This document shows, piece after piece, positions 11,871-23,648 of a DNA stretch of 64,000 nt; positions within the stretch are counted from its first letter, which is position 1; the number at the start of each line of letters is the position of its first letter. Origin of the DNA: Phorcus lineatus (taxonomy: Eukaryota; Mollusca; Gastropoda; Trochida; Trochidae); contig OV121094.1 in the NCBI GenBank assembly GCA_921293015.1, positions 35,896,054 through 35,960,053 of the forward strand, written 5' to 3'. Made by a program: the position numbers and the translations under genes. Below the pieces are notes generated by a model. It did no database searches. It was given only the letters and a program-made list of their open reading frames with translations, and was not told where the DNA came from.

Positions 11871-13010
11871 TTTTATATCAAGGCGTTGATTATATCTTTG
11901 GAAATCTATTTCCACCTGGGCTTATTTTGCAGTAGACTTATTGTGAAATAAAATATTTCAGATTTTATGTTATTCCTCTCATGGGATGTTTAATTTACAG
12001 GTTCAACACCTGACTTCCTTTGAGAGAACATCAGAGAATTTTCATCGCAAATAAAATGAACTTGATTCAAAACACATAACATTAATGCTCAAAATTTTAA
12101 TTATAACCAATATTCAGGAAGTAAAATAGATTCATTATAAAAAGGAACATTTCATAACGTATTTACTCATTTATCCTGTACAGATGCCTTATACACAAAT
12201 AATTTCATTCTTTCATTCTATGAATCCTGTTCAATACTTATTGTTTTGAAAATAAACTGAATATCTAAACCAGCACCGTAACGATCATCAGATGAGATTA
12301 AAGGAGATTCAGGATATGTGGAATGGTTTTACCGAGAACCTGACTCAAATTACTCAAAGGATCCAGTTTTTTTAGTTTTATACATGATTACTCAAAGACA
12401 GGAAGCGGTTGTCGTTTGTGGACACAGGAATTAATATAGTGTTAATTATAGTGCAACAGGAACCAATGATTGATACCAAAGTATACTTACTCAAATGCTA
12501 TCACGCAACAGGCTTGTTTTCAGAAGAAAATGTTTATGTTGTTGCATTTAATCTTTTTAAATAAACCTGTTGAAGTAATAATGTTAAATTAACGTTGCTG
12601 CAAATCATTTACTTCATTGTTCTTGTGTTATCATGAAAAACAAACAGAGCTAGATCAAAAGACAAAATTCAATATAAAAAATAAATATAATATATTTCTC
12701 TTATAGTATCATCCCATAAAAGATATTAATCCTGAAGCAAGTTTGTTTTCATCTGTTTCACATGTTTTAAAAGACTTTTATTAGTCAGTGTAAGATACAT
12801 ACGTATATAACTGTTTATTTGTGCTACGAATTTTGCCTTTTCACAAAACTCAGCAGCTGAATGATATGACAACTATACCAAGGGATCCCATCAACGTCAA
12901 TATTTCAGAACCTGCCAATCATATCTAAATAACATGATTCACATTGATGGACTATTCAACTTTTGCAATTTTAAATGGGTTTTTTAATAAAATGTTTCAA
13001 AAGCTCGTTC
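11871..13010. repeat. Segmental duplication block U, copy 1
   Basis: This aligns with 18620-19640. Landmarks are GGTTCAACACCTGACTTCC near 12000 (compare about 18759), TATCACGCAACA near 12499 (compare 19192), and TTTTGCCTTTTCACAAA near 12830 (compare 19600). It is noncoding. Confidence 0.7.
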
Positions 13011-13115
13011 GGTCCACAAGAGTTTGAATGTAGCTTTGACATCGTTTATTTTTCATTGCAAACACACAAACTAACATTAAATTCTTAAGAAATTCTAGTT
13101 TCCCATATTTTCAAA

Positions 13116-13483
13116 AAATTTAGGAATTACCAAGCTTTGCGTGTCCATCAAAGCCATTTCAAAATGATATGTTTGCATTAATAGTTTTTTTTTTAATTTG
13201 TAGGTCGCTAGATTCTTAACAGTCTTCATTCAGGTTATTTGTTTCAATAATCGGATGAAAATCGTATATGCATTTATTGCAATAAATGTCTAATGCTGTG
13301 ATTAACATCAGGGGATAATCGAATATATTGATATATGTAAATGACTGAATAACATTATTCTGTTAATAAAAAAACGAATCGTATTCACCTTGAATTTGTA
13401 GATAAAGTAGCTTTTCATTGCAAGATTGAAATGTTATTGATAGAACAAGTTAACGTTACATTCGCTCAGCTTGGAAATAATTA
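13116..13483 (+). repeat. Direct repeat, first copy (about 365 bp)
   Basis: This is nearly identical to 14465-14828, with about a dozen differences seen by eye and a change in the length of a T run. A much more diverged relative lies near 25505-25600. It is noncoding. The small number of differences makes this duplication much younger than the block duplications around it. Confidence 0.9.
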
Positions 13484-14280
13484 CTGAAATAATATATATT
13501 ACCAATAAGGAATATGTTAGATTTAATTAAGATATTTGCTTAAAAAAATTAACTCGACTTAACATGTTAGAAAGTGTTATCAATCGGTTTTAAATTTTGA
13601 AACTGTTTTCAAGAGGCTTTATATTTTGAATTTGTCAATGTGAAGCACATTTGGTTCTGTTACATACTCAACACACATTGAAAAGCTATGGTACGTTTTT
13701 TAAAGTAGTTTAACAATTTTTAACAGAGCTTTAGCTTTAATTATTTTCAGATAGAATCACAAAGTCCTGGAAAGGAAGAAAAAATGTTTACATGGAAATG
13801 ACTAAAGCTCTTTAAAAGCTCCGTGGATTTGGTTGCTGAATCCATTACGTGTGAAGAAATGGACACTTTAAACTATACTTATCCTTAAAGAGCTATAAGA
13901 GTTAAGAATATTCATATTTGAAATAGTTCTCTTTTATGATGCTGATATATGAATTTAGTACAAATATGCAGTATCTAATCTGTGTGTAGAAAGAAACAGC
14001 GAGACAATAGTAATGGATTTGTGTAATCGCTGTACTAAATAAATCTGTACATTTTTGTTAAATTTATTTCAAACTCCGATTATTCAGGACAATAAGAAAA
14101 CCCAAGGTGTAAAGCCATTTTTGGGGCCATCGAAGAAAAAGAATAAGAAAGTAATCGAAAAACATACCAGCAGACATTTTCAAAGAGCTTCGAATAGTAT
14201 AAACAATGAATCGTAAATGTAATTTGTAATGAAAGCGTTAAGCATTTATGACATGTAACTAAATATATGATAAAGGTCAC
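13484..14280. other. Noncoding AT-rich sequence
   Basis: I see no gene, RNA or clear repeat. Short open frames on the minus strand near 14080-14280 have no protein features. Confidence 0.4.
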
Positions 14281-15390
14281 TTGATAAAATGACGTTATGT
14301 ACGATATACATGAACTTTATAGGTTTTAAAGATTTTAAAGATTCCTGAAACATTAGGTAAAAAGGATAGTAGTTTTTGATATGTCATGTTTAGTCTATAT
14401 AACATCAAGCGTACATGTATATGTTGATCAGATCACCGAAGCTTGCATAAAATGATAAAGTATTATGAAATAACCAAGCTTTGCGTTCCCATCAAAGCCA
14501 TTTCAAGATGATATGTTTGCTTTAATAGTTTTTTTTTAATTTTTAGGTCGCTAGATTCGTAACAGTCTTCATTCAGGTTATTTGTTTCAATAATCGGATG
14601 AAAATCGTATATGCATTTATTGCAATAAATGTCTAATGCTGTGATTAACATCAGGGGATAATCGAATATATTGATATATGTAAATGACTGAATAACATTA
14701 TTCTGTTAATAGAAAAACGAATCGTATTCACTTTGAATTTGTAGATGAAGTAGCTTTTCATTGCAACATTGAAATGTTATTGATAGAACAAGTTAACGTT
14801 ACATTCGCTCAGCTGGGAAATAATTAGTTGTTTAATATAGCATATTTGTGACATCTGAAAATTTTTTTCAGTACATCAAAAGGGAAACCTTGTAACATGT
14901 AACATAACTTCTAAAATGCCACTCTATCCAAGCTGCCAAGCTATCATGAATGTTGACAACGACAACTTCATCACCTTCAGAATTTCCTACATCTTTATAA
15001 CCACCTCCCCTTTTCTGGCTAACAGCAAATGCATTGTTAGAGTTGTCATTTTAAATGTCCGCTGTATGCTCGATAATGTTATCCTCATCTCGTTAAGGTC
15101 ACAATGGCCCTTACCGCTTTAATCTTCAATTTCAGTCACTGAATTGTGGTTATCTGTGCATCCATGGCCATTATCGTCGTCAGCTTCACGTCATCGTCCT
15201 TGTTAACACCGTTGCTAAACGTCATTGTTAACATTAGCGTATGTCGTTGTCTCTGCAGAGGAGATGACAATGACGTTGCCACTGTGAAGATGTTGTCATT
15301 CTCATTGCTGGAAAATAAGAATTACGATCCTATTCATCACCGTCGCAAGTATCAAATATGTTTTTATATCCAGAATTAAAATGTAAAAAC
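14281..15390. repeat. Segmental duplication block W, copy 1, with an insertion
   Basis: The parts 14281-14464 and 14940-15390 together align with 29040-29520. Landmarks are ATGTCATGTTTAGTCTATATAACATC near 14381 split as in 29130-29150, CCGAAGCTTGCATAA near 14437, and GACAACGACAACTTCATCACC near 14955. The copy at 29 kb is continuous, so 14465-14940 is an extra piece in this copy. It contains the second 365-bp direct repeat and a short stretch of block S. Confidence 0.7.
14465..14828 (+). repeat. Direct repeat, second copy (about 365 bp)
   Basis: This is nearly identical to 13116-13483 and in the same orientation. It interrupts block W, as the uninterrupted paralogue at about 29205 shows. There are no terminal inverted repeats and no obvious target duplication, so copying by recombination or repair looks more likely than transposition. 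Confidence 0.9.
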
Positions 15391-15539
15391 ATAAACATTA
15401 ATGTTGTTAGTGTGTGTCAGTGATTATTTTACTCATATACAACTATTCTGTTTTGAAAATAAGGAAAGTTCATGGCTCTTTGATCTTCTGACAAATTATA
15501 TAAGTTAAGGAAATTGATGAACACTTAGGGTTTTTTTCA

Positions 15540-17235
15540 TAACATGAGTCATTGACGGAAATTGCTACAAAAAAAGATAAACAACAATAAAACAAAAATG
15601 GTAATCCTTTGAAATGTCATAAATGTGATGAAGATACAGTTTATGAGCGGGAAGTCATACATTACCGATGCTATTAACTCTTTTAACACATCAATTAATA
15701 CCATCCATACACACTTTGTTGCATGTTCAAAATTCCTGGTTTAAACAACATATACATATATGGTTCTATTGCAATCCAGATTAATAGACCATATATCATG
15801 TTTAATTAGTTCAAAAGTCTTGGATGGAACCCAAAACTTCATGTCATCACGCAATACGCTGTGTTTGTGTTTTATTTTCTTTGGATCTGATCGGTTTGTC
15901 AATAATGGACAGATTACTTATTTCATTAATAATAGTTTTATCACTGAAAATATAAAAGAACATTTCAAGAAATTCTTATCATAGCTTCTCAAATAAGTTG
16001 TTACTTCTTGACATAAAATTCATTCACTCGTTCATATACGTTAAAAACATACATCCTGTTAAACATAATTTTATATTGATGTTTCATGACAGGTGATGTG
16101 GATTCTAAATCTCTACTCTATTGTCAATCTATTTCTCTGCAGTTTGTCTGAACCAATGTTTCTATGTGTTTATATTGAAAATGATTATCTATAAATGAAA
16201 TGTCCTGTATTTGTCTATGTTTAGAAAAAGAAATAAATTATTGAAAATACTTATATTGATGTTTCATGACATTTGGTGTGGATTCTCAATATTGAAAAAT
16301 CTTTATGACAAGATTGAAATTTTACCACATAATTTTGTTGTATTTTTCAATTTCAAATTGTTACAAAGTAACCCTCCCTATAATTTTGTCAATATTGACC
16401 TGATTAAATTATTATGCGAAGATATGAACAATCATGCTGACGTAATGTTTTATGATAAATACACTGCGTTCAATTATTGCATTCATTGTTATCATTCATG
16501 AACTTTGGTCATTGACACAGTATTTCCTTCAAATCAGTTTTCAGGTTTAATGTTTATTGATAATTCAATGATGAAGGTCAAGGTGGAATTATGATGTTGA
16601 GGAGGAAAATATTGTGTTAAAATAACAAACCAAGTAATCAATGCTTTTCATCACTGAATCCATAGTTCAGGGAGTTCCTCACAGCCAATTAAAGGATACG
16701 ACTTACAATTTTGTCAAGATCACACATATTTGAACATTTGATTTTTCTTATTCGTGTTCGATTCTTGACATTTCAAATTGTATAGGTGCAGCATGAGATC
16801 TGCAATTTCAATATTGAATATTTGAAGCATTGTCGACATCGTTATTCACTGTTATCAAGCATAAACGAGCTTGACGGCCAGTTTGATGCCACATCTTGTC
16901 ATTAATAAAACTCAAAACATAATGTTAATTTGTGGTCAATCTAATTTGGATGCGAGTTTGTTCCAGATAATGCTATCTGAAGTCACTGTTTTAATTCAGT
17001 ATCAGAAAAAGTTGGTGAAATTGAACAAGAATGAATTGGAAATGGCAAATTAAAAAGAGACGAACATGTCATCTTAAACATAAACAATGTTCAAACGCAG
17101 AATTTTTTGTGTGATCTCTCTGTTTTCTACACATTGTTATGAGAATGTCACTGTTTGCAAGTTCAACATTGTGTAACATTGTTGCACTGTTTAAAGGGCC
17201 ACACACTTGTTTGTTTTGAATTTGCAAGCTCCCTT
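15540..17235. repeat. Segmental duplication block P, copy 3
   Basis: This matches 880-2456 and partly 8694-9480. Inside it, an extra local direct repeat of the stretch ATATTGATGTTTCATGACA occurs near 16075 and 16253, where copy 1 has it only once (near 1500). No frame is shared among the copies. The region 15391-15539 holds nothing recognisable. Confidence 0.75.
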
Positions 17236-17275
17236 ATTCTAGGGATTTCTGTGAGGGTTCTTAATATCTACGACA

Positions 17276-17393
17276 GGGCTTGCTTTCACAAAGCAACCTT
17301 AACTAAGGTTAACCTTAACTCCCATTCTTTAACATTGCACTAAGGCTACCTTAAGGACTTACGATCACCTTAGAGCTTTGTGAAAGCAGGCCC
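17276..17393. mobile_element. Short MITE with 19-bp inverted ends
   Basis: The ends GGGCTTGCTTTCACAAAGC and GCTTTGTGAAAGCAGGCCC are inverted repeats with one mismatch. The interior is rich in CTTAA/TTAAGG words that also fold back. It is about 117 bp long with no coding capacity, the typical make-up of a foldback MITE. Confidence 0.75.
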
Positions 17394-17455
17394 AGGTCTA
17401 TTCGTGGAATCTTCGTCAGATGCTTACAGTGGATAGATGTTTCTAGAATCATAAA

Positions 17456-17458
<3 letters not shown>

Positions 17459-17531
<73 letters not shown>
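17459..17531. repeat. (AT)n microsatellite
   Basis: A pure TA/AT run of more than 70 bp directly abuts the hammerhead-like sequence on its left side. Confidence 0.98.
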
Positions 17532-17534
<3 letters not shown>

Positions 17535-17535
17535 C

Positions 17536-17600
17536 GTTTCATCCCTGATGAGTCAATACTATTGACGAAATACTAGTATCGGATTAAAATGAGGAAACCA
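17536..17600 (+). ncRNA. Hammerhead-ribozyme-like sequence
   Basis: All conserved hammerhead core parts occur in order. CTGATGA is at 17545-17551. A 6-bp stem II follows (GTCAAT 17552-17557, ATTGAC 17561-17566, triloop). GAAA is at 17567-17570. A short stem III comes next (TAC 17571-17573, GTA 17576-17578), with A17570 free to pair with T17579. The cleavable C is at 17580. Stem I pairs ATCC 17541-17544 with GGAT 17581-17584, and beyond an asymmetric loop GTTTC 17536-17540 can pair with GAAAC at about 17594-17598, as in type I hammerheads. Stem III is very short and self-complementary (TACTAGTA), so cleavage may need a dimer, as known for newt satellite hammerheads. Such motifs are known in Penelope-like elements and animal retrozymes. 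I see no reverse transcriptase next to it. Confidence 0.7.
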
Positions 17601-17694
17601 GCACATGCGCTTTGCTTCCTGGTTTCAACATTTCACTTCGCAAGTGAATATATAATTACATTAAGGTGTTCTCTAATTTTTTTTAAGCTGTGGT

Positions 17695-18620
17695 TTTGGC
17701 TTCATCATTTTCAATTATATTTGCTTAGAAACAAATCGTCACTATGTTCACCTTAAAATATGTCAGTTAGAAATATAAAGAATAGAAAAGGTGTTGACAT
17801 GAATCGGAAAATTTTGCCTCAACATTGTCAATAAAAATCTAATAAACATCCCGATGTATAAGACAGAAGGATCCGATGGTAAAAGGTAAGATGCTGCAGT
17901 TTGACTTTATTTCATCTTCAGTTCAATACTAATAAGCACTTTGATTCATCTGACCAACACAGACTCAGTAAAGCTGACGCCATAACCATTGAGGCGTAAT
18001 CATAGTAACACCATCCCTTAAGGCCTCTTTGGTCATCGTTTTCTAGCATTTCTATAAATGGGAAATGGGTTATGAACATAGTGCCTTAAATAACAGGAAA
18101 TGACATTCATGAGAGATCTTACAAAATACATGTGTTTAGATCTCATTGGATGAGAGTGATTGACCTCGTTGTCAGTTATCTCCTTTCAGTGACACAGAAA
18201 GCCAATTTCAATTCAAATTTGCCAATAATAGGGGATAACTGAACATTACTGAATGATCAAGGCATTAAGATTGAACGTGTTGACGGTTCTAAAGAGCATA
18301 TCGAAACTTGTTGGTATATACTCATTAATTGGCCGTCATAGTTTTGTGATATCTTGAGATATTATTCAAATTGCAATTTTAACAATTTAGTTTTTACGTT
18401 ATTGAGCTCGTTGAGCAAATACAGATGATGGATGACTTGAGCGTACATCCTTTGGGGTTTTTTCCTCGGCTGACTGTATAAATTTGAACAGATCATTTTG
18501 CCATTTTAGATTCTGTCTGTTAAAATTGCATTGAATATAATGTAACACGGAATCAATAAAGGGGTATTGGAATATCATTTCTTAACATCTAAAATTTTAG
18601 TTGTTTAAGTTTTATAACAA
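17695..18620. repeat. Segmental duplication block Q, copy 3
   Basis: This aligns with 3715-4860 and 11030-11870. Landmarks are CGATGTATAAGACAGAAGG near 17852 and CTGAATGATCAAGGCATTAAG near 18250. It is noncoding. The stretch 17601-17694 holds a possible hairpin (GAAACCAG near 17594 with CTGGTTTC near 17619) that could compete with stem I of the ribozyme. Confidence 0.75.
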
Positions 18621-19640
18621 GCTTTTTATCAAGGCTAAGAGTATTTTGTTTACATCCATTTCCACACTGATGTAAAGAGTTTTCTTGTAAAAGTGAAATT
18701 GTGAATAATAATATTTATGTTTTATGTTGTTATATTCTAAGAAATGTTTGGCTTACAGGTTTAGCACCGGATTACCTTTGAGAAAGCACCAGAGAAGTTT
18801 CACATTAGTGGTGTAAATAAAACAAAATTTGCAACTTGCTTTGATCAATATCTCTCATAAATAACACCTACACACATTATTGCATGCTTCCATCCCATTG
18901 ATCCTGTTCAATACGGTTGTTTTGAAAATAAACCGAATATATGAATCATTACATCATTTAAGGATTATAAAGTGGTATTAGAGGCAATACTGAATATGTT
19001 GAACGGTCTTTAAATGATGTTAATCAAAGGATCCTGACAGTTAGCTTTTTTTGCGTTGTTCTCTATACCTGAACACTCAAAAACAGGAGAGTGTTGTCTT
19101 AAGTGGACAGATTACTTAATAAACTGTTTATTTTAGTGACACCATTTGCAAGAAGAACGAGTGTTTAGAACCAACAAATAGTTACTCAATCTTATCACGC
19201 AACATGCTGGTTTTCAGAAGGAGATCTTTAATGTGATTGCATTTACTTTTGATTTGTATCATTTGTTTTAAAAATGTGTCTAATATAATCTTGTCAAGTG
19301 GTGATGTTAACCAAGGTAACGTTGGTTGCGAATTTTCTACTTTAGTGTTATCTTTTCGCCATGAGATGCAAACGATGGAATAAACCTATCAGAACACAAA
19401 TCTTATCATGGATATAACATATATAAATATATATAAGTAGACAAAGTTTAATATGAAAATATCTAAATAAAAAAAACCAATCCACACACAATCTGTTTTA
19501 GAATTCAGAGGACAAATCAATACAGTACTAAATGTAATAGTTTGAAGATGTTTCGACCAATACATACGTAACATAACTGTTTAATTGTGCTTCAAAACTT
19601 GCCTTTTCACAAACCTTGACAATGGAAAGAAAAAAAACTA
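18620..19640. repeat. Segmental duplication block U, copy 2
   Basis: This aligns with 11871-13010 in the same orientation. It is noncoding. The stretch 19641-19799 is AT-rich with nothing recognisable. Confidence 0.7.
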
Positions 19641-19799
19641 TACTGAGGGATTCTATCATCGTCCACTTAGACATTACCAGAAATATCCTTCTCTTAATGT
19701 CAATATTTCAGCCCTTTATATATAGGCTTAGACTTATAATATTTAGTAAGATGTGTCAGTAAAAGTGGGTATTTCGTCAACCTTTCGGGAAAAACACAC

Positions 19800-19974
19800 A
19801 TTTTAGCAGATTGTACTGTAAAATCCTGTAGAAATATAATATTCCAACCTCAGGCAAAATAAAGTTTTCTCGAAAACAAAGAAAATAATTGGAAATGAGC
19901 ATCGTTTGGCATTTTTTATATGAGAATCCTAAAGGTATTATCAAAGCAATTTAACATGTATTTATTTTGTTTGT
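19800..19974. repeat. Segmental duplication block S, copy 2, left part
   Basis: This matches about 7000-7138 and ends exactly where the Polinton-like element begins. The match resumes at 25425 on the other side of the element. Confidence 0.7.
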
Positions 19975-19980
19975 AACACG
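19975..19980. repeat. 6-bp target duplication, left (AACACG)
   Basis: AACACG precedes the element start AGTAGTAT and recurs directly after its end ATACTACT at 25419-25424. The unoccupied paralogue reads AACGCG at about 7139-7144. Confidence 0.8.
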
Positions 19981-20049
19981 AGTAGTATAGAAGGTGGGAA
20001 TTGACAGGGTGTTTTTGCAGCCATATTGCAGCCAGTTGCAGCCGTGAAA

Positions 20050-20113
20050 TTTATATAAATGCATGACGTCACAGATCAAAGTTTACATAAATGCATGACG
20101 TCACAGGTTAAAT
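20050..20113. repeat. Two 32-bp repeats each carrying TGACGTCA
   Basis: Two head-to-tail units (20050-20081 and 20082-20113) each carry the palindrome TGACGTCA, at 20064-20071 and 20096-20103. A third TGACGTCA lies at 20376-20383. This is the consensus site of CREB/ATF-type factors. The cluster lies in the outer left segment of the Polinton-like element. Whether it acts as a regulatory site is inference. Confidence 0.5.
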
Positions 20114-20636
20114 TGAATATAGGGCGTGGAAAACGATTATATATATAAATTCATTTGGATATTACAACAGAAGATGATATAATTGTGTGATATTAAATAA
20201 TAAACATTAATTTGAATCGTGAATGAAACCCATTAGATGAATTAAATCTAGCCATCAACATTATACTGAAACAATACGGAATAATAAATAGTGCTACATT
20301 TTAAAATGTTTAGATTTGTATGATGCAATGTGCAATGTGCAATATTGGAAACCGGAAATGATGTAAATAGATGGATGACGTCACAAATCTACTGATGATA
20401 TTATGACATCACATATTTTGATTAAAAATATTCTTAATGGGATGACTTTACAAGACGATGAATGTGATAACATATTATTATTATTTTTATAAATATGATA
20501 ATTGACTGAAGCGAATGAAATGAATGAATTCATAGATTGTGTTAATTATATTAGTGGCCATTGCTACATTTTAAAATGTTTAGATCTGTATGATATAAGT
20601 CAAGGGAATCTAAAGTCGGTTAATATGTCAATCCAT

Positions 20637-20641
20637 GTATA

Positions 20642-20675
<34 letters not shown>
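20637..20675. repeat. (AT)n microsatellite
   Basis: A TA run of about 39 bp, with a single CA interruption, lies in the outer left segment of the Polinton-like element. Confidence 0.95.
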
Positions 20676-20739
20676 GATAATTTGCACTCATCCATCCACA
20701 CGAGCCTGTGTGTAAAACAGGGACTGGCCTTCATGTACT

Positions 20740-21455
20740 TCCTGGTCAGCTCTATCCATGGAACGTGCTTAACATCAAAGTGTGAACAACAGAGTCCACT
20801 TGACAATTCACCTCCCTAGTGTAATAGATACTTGTTTGTGTTATAAAGAAACAACAATATTTTACAATGTTTATAGGGGAAGTAGCATGTTTTTCGAAAA
20901 TTTATGTTTTCAAGTGTTCACTGATAAGTGTACTTTAATGCTAAATGTAATATCTTTATAATGTAAAAAATCTCAATTAAAAAAACCAATCATCCATAGT
21001 AAGAGAACACATTTTAGAAATTCCCATGAAATCATTTGGTAGCCATTTTGGCGTGAACACCTGCCCCCTTTCACATATAAAACTGGACCAAACTTGTCCT
21101 TGAATTATAAGATTGACGTATAATTATGAAGTGTACTCTCTTGTACTGTTATGAACATAAATTATAGCCAGTGAGCGAATACAAAGTTACTCCCGCTGTA
21201 CCTATTTAAGGATTTAAATAATTTGTATATTGAAGTAATGCTGACTTTGATAACTGTTAATGTGAACAGAGGTATTTTCTTTTTTTAATGCCTGTTTACT
21301 TTTAAATATGAACAGGTAGTCGTGTGCTGTCAAGATGTGTTCCACTATAAGGTGGTCCCTAATCAAGGATCCAGACGATTTGGTCTCCACTTGCTAGGGG
21401 CTCGTGATGCAGATACAAGCATTATTCCGAAGCGAGTGTCGAGGGTAGATGTATA
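20740..21455 (+). repeat. Left arm of long inverted repeat (about 716 bp)
   Basis: This is the reverse complement of 24404-25119, with about three mismatches by eye. It begins TCCTGGTCAGCTC and ends at GGTAGATGTATA. It belongs to the Polinton-like element but is subterminal, not at the very ends. Confidence 0.95.
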
Positions 21456-21645
21456 AAAGTCTTTATCAGTATGTATCATGATATATTTCTTGTTATGATA
21501 TTTTTGTCTTTTCTTAGATTCTAACACATGAACAGTGTCAAACAAAAGAAAACAAAACAAGGCAGCAGTTTAAAAAATTTATTCATTCTCAATATCTGCT
21601 TGTCAAATGGGATACAAAACCAAGTCAACAGAGTCATATATCAAG

Positions 21646-21810
21646 TCACCATTTAGAGTTTAAGGCCTCTGTCTTATTCAATTTTCGTCGCCCAGGAGGT
21701 CCAAGTTTTATTACACCTTTGACATACAGGGAAATAGTCTTTTTCTTGTCATTCTTTCTCTTGAGTGGACGTGGTGTTTTCACGATGTGAAGCAAGTTAG
21801 GTAGACTCAT
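21646..21810 (-). CDS. Small basic protein of the Polinton-like fossil
   Basis: A 54-residue frame starts with ATG at 21810, 62 bp after the stop of the ATPase-like gene and on the same strand. It is very rich in lysine and arginine (patches RPLKRK, KKK, GRRK). The position at the end of a tight gene cluster and the composition suggest a DNA-binding or virion-type small protein, but I recognise no family. Being so short, it could be a chance frame. Confidence 0.4.
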   Translation of the reverse strand: MSLPNLLHIVKTPRPLKRKNDKKKTISLYVKGVIKLGPPGRRKLNKTEALNSKW

Positions 21811-21872
21811 CCTGTCTCATAAAGGGCTGGGAGTCAACTGATGCTGGTTTAGCTCACAACCGATGTTTTAAA

Positions 21873-23511
21873 TCAGTCCCGATCACTTTGTTCATCATCG
21901 GCAGTAGTCTCATCAGGAGCCATGTCTGATTCCATGTCACTTTCCAATTCCGGTCGATCTAGACGAGTTGAAATGTCCTTCATTTTAGGATTAATGAAGC
22001 GCCTGATCTTTTCCTTTATCACGGTTCGATCTGAAGCTGGGTCTATGCCATCCAGACTCATTAGGATTGGTGTAAAGAAAGGCGCCTCTTTGAAATAGTG
22101 AGTAAACTCGAGTACGCTGTTGAGACTTTCCAACAATTTAGCATCCCACAGCTGTTTCATTTTTCTATCAATCCATTCGTCTGTTCTGCCACGCTGCTTG
22201 TACTTTTTCCTAGTGAGTTTCATATCATTTTGATAAAGGTCATAAACCCGCCTCCAGATACGTTGTAAACCAACGTTTTGCCACTCCTCGGCTGTCATGT
22301 CATTGATGGGCTTCCAGTGACGAGGTAATGGTTTTGAATCTTTGCTTCCACCGCCTTTCTGTAAAGCCTCCTGTATCCCCTCGTCCTCACTGTCTGTGTC
22401 GTAGATGACCCGTTTACGCTTCTTGGTTTTCAAGCCATTATCATTTGCTGGACACCACGATTTGATGTGTTTTTGGAGATCATGCATATTGTCTATCAAC
22501 ACACCACAATCAGCACAAGCTGTAGCCATGGTGAACGGACCAGACTCCTCACTGGAACAGGATGCTGTTTCAATGTTTTCGTCAAGAGACGTGTGTTCAG
22601 CTACAATGTCCTGAGTCAACTGATGACCTGAGGCGACAGAGACGTCTTTTATCTCTGGCTGTAGCTGTAGTGGTCCACCCTGCTGACTACAGGTCGTAGT
22701 AGTAGAAGACAAGATGTTGGGATGGAGTCTGTTCTTCTCGCTTGTACCCGGTTTAAGGTCCACTGTTAAGTTTCCATAAGGTGTTTCAATGGCTTTTTCG
22801 TATAAGCTCATGACCTTAGTGACATCATCAGGGAATATTCTCCTAGCAAATACCTTAACTTGCTGTCTGTCCACGGGTGAATTGAAGAGGGTCACGTAAT
22901 GTGAATTAAGAGCAATATCACGAGATTCCTTGCCTCTGGGGAACAGGTTTTGCAGGAGTAAAAAGATCAGTACATTTTTGTGGTGCGAAGTTTGAGTAAA
23001 CAGACGAGAGATTCGCTTGTCATTCTTGGCTTCAGCCAGGAAGTCGTCCGGGATCAACACGTTCTGTTTGTGGGCATCAAAGTAATGTTCATCCTCGAGA
23101 TTGTAAGGGAGTCCTTTAACAAACTGCACAAAGGGTAAGACTTGAAGAATACGATCGTACAGAGGTTGCCATACATTATGACACCAGGTGATATGGTCGG
23201 GCTGGGGCTTGATCAGTCTCTGTCGTAGTACATTGAACATAAAGGTCGATTTACCGGATCCGCTCGGTCCGACCAAAAGACCACAGGATGCTATACGAAA
23301 TTGGAATGGGCGCTCCTGCGGCGGTGGTGGCGGCGGCGGCGGCGGCGGTGGCGGCGATGGCTTTGATGCATAAGACGTCACTGAACCAGGCGGCGGCGGC
23401 GGCGGCGGCGGTGACGGCGATGGCTTTGATGCATAAGAAGTCACTGAACCAGGCGGCGGCGGCGGCGGCGGCGGCGAGGGTGCCATTGAAGTAACTGAGA
23501 TGGGAGGAGGC

Positions 23512-23545
<34 letters not shown>

Positions 23546-23642
23546 GCGTAGCTGTGTGCGAGTGTATATTCCTCCTATGTCGATACATAACATCTTTTCT
23601 TGAAAAGGACTTCCCACAATCCGGACAGATGACCTGCTCCAT
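21873..23642 (-). CDS. Zinc-finger, polyproline and packaging-ATPase-like protein of the Polinton-like fossil
   Basis: The protein has 589 residues. Residues 6-27 form a C2H2 finger (C6, C9, H22, H27). Residues 33-108 are a low-complexity proline linker with repeated GSVTSYASKP. A P-loop ATPase domain follows at about 115-310: Walker A GPSGSGKS at 125-132, a Walker-B-like NVLIPDD at 194-200, then HHKNVLIFLLLQNLF and LNSHYVTLFNSP, the pattern of viral FtsK/HerA-type (A32-like) genome-packaging ATPases. A second finger-like C2HC set (C376, C379, H392, C397) and a basic patch KKRKR (407-411) come next. The tail holds an alpha-helical basic segment and an acidic end. Family ATPases are usually about 250 residues, so the fingers, linker and tail are additions. 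It lies 6 bp downstream of the small basic gene at 23649. Confidence 0.7.
23310..23545. repeat. GGC-rich coding repeat (polyproline linker)
   Basis: Three blocks of GGC/GGT codon repeats (CCG/ACC on the coding strand) are separated by two near-identical spacers encoding GSVTSYASKP. This is the only strongly GC-rich stretch in the window. Block lengths are probably unstable. Confidence 0.9.
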
Positions 23643-23648
23643 TCCGAT

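Noticed and set aside
20735-20740. Target duplication directly at the inner inverted arms
   Set aside because: The bases outside the arms (GTACTT on the left, GAGAGG on the right) do not match, while a clear 6-bp duplication exists at the outer ends.
23288-23494. Alanine-rich plus-strand frame
   Set aside because: It is the antisense shadow of the polyproline linker repeat in the ATPase-like gene.
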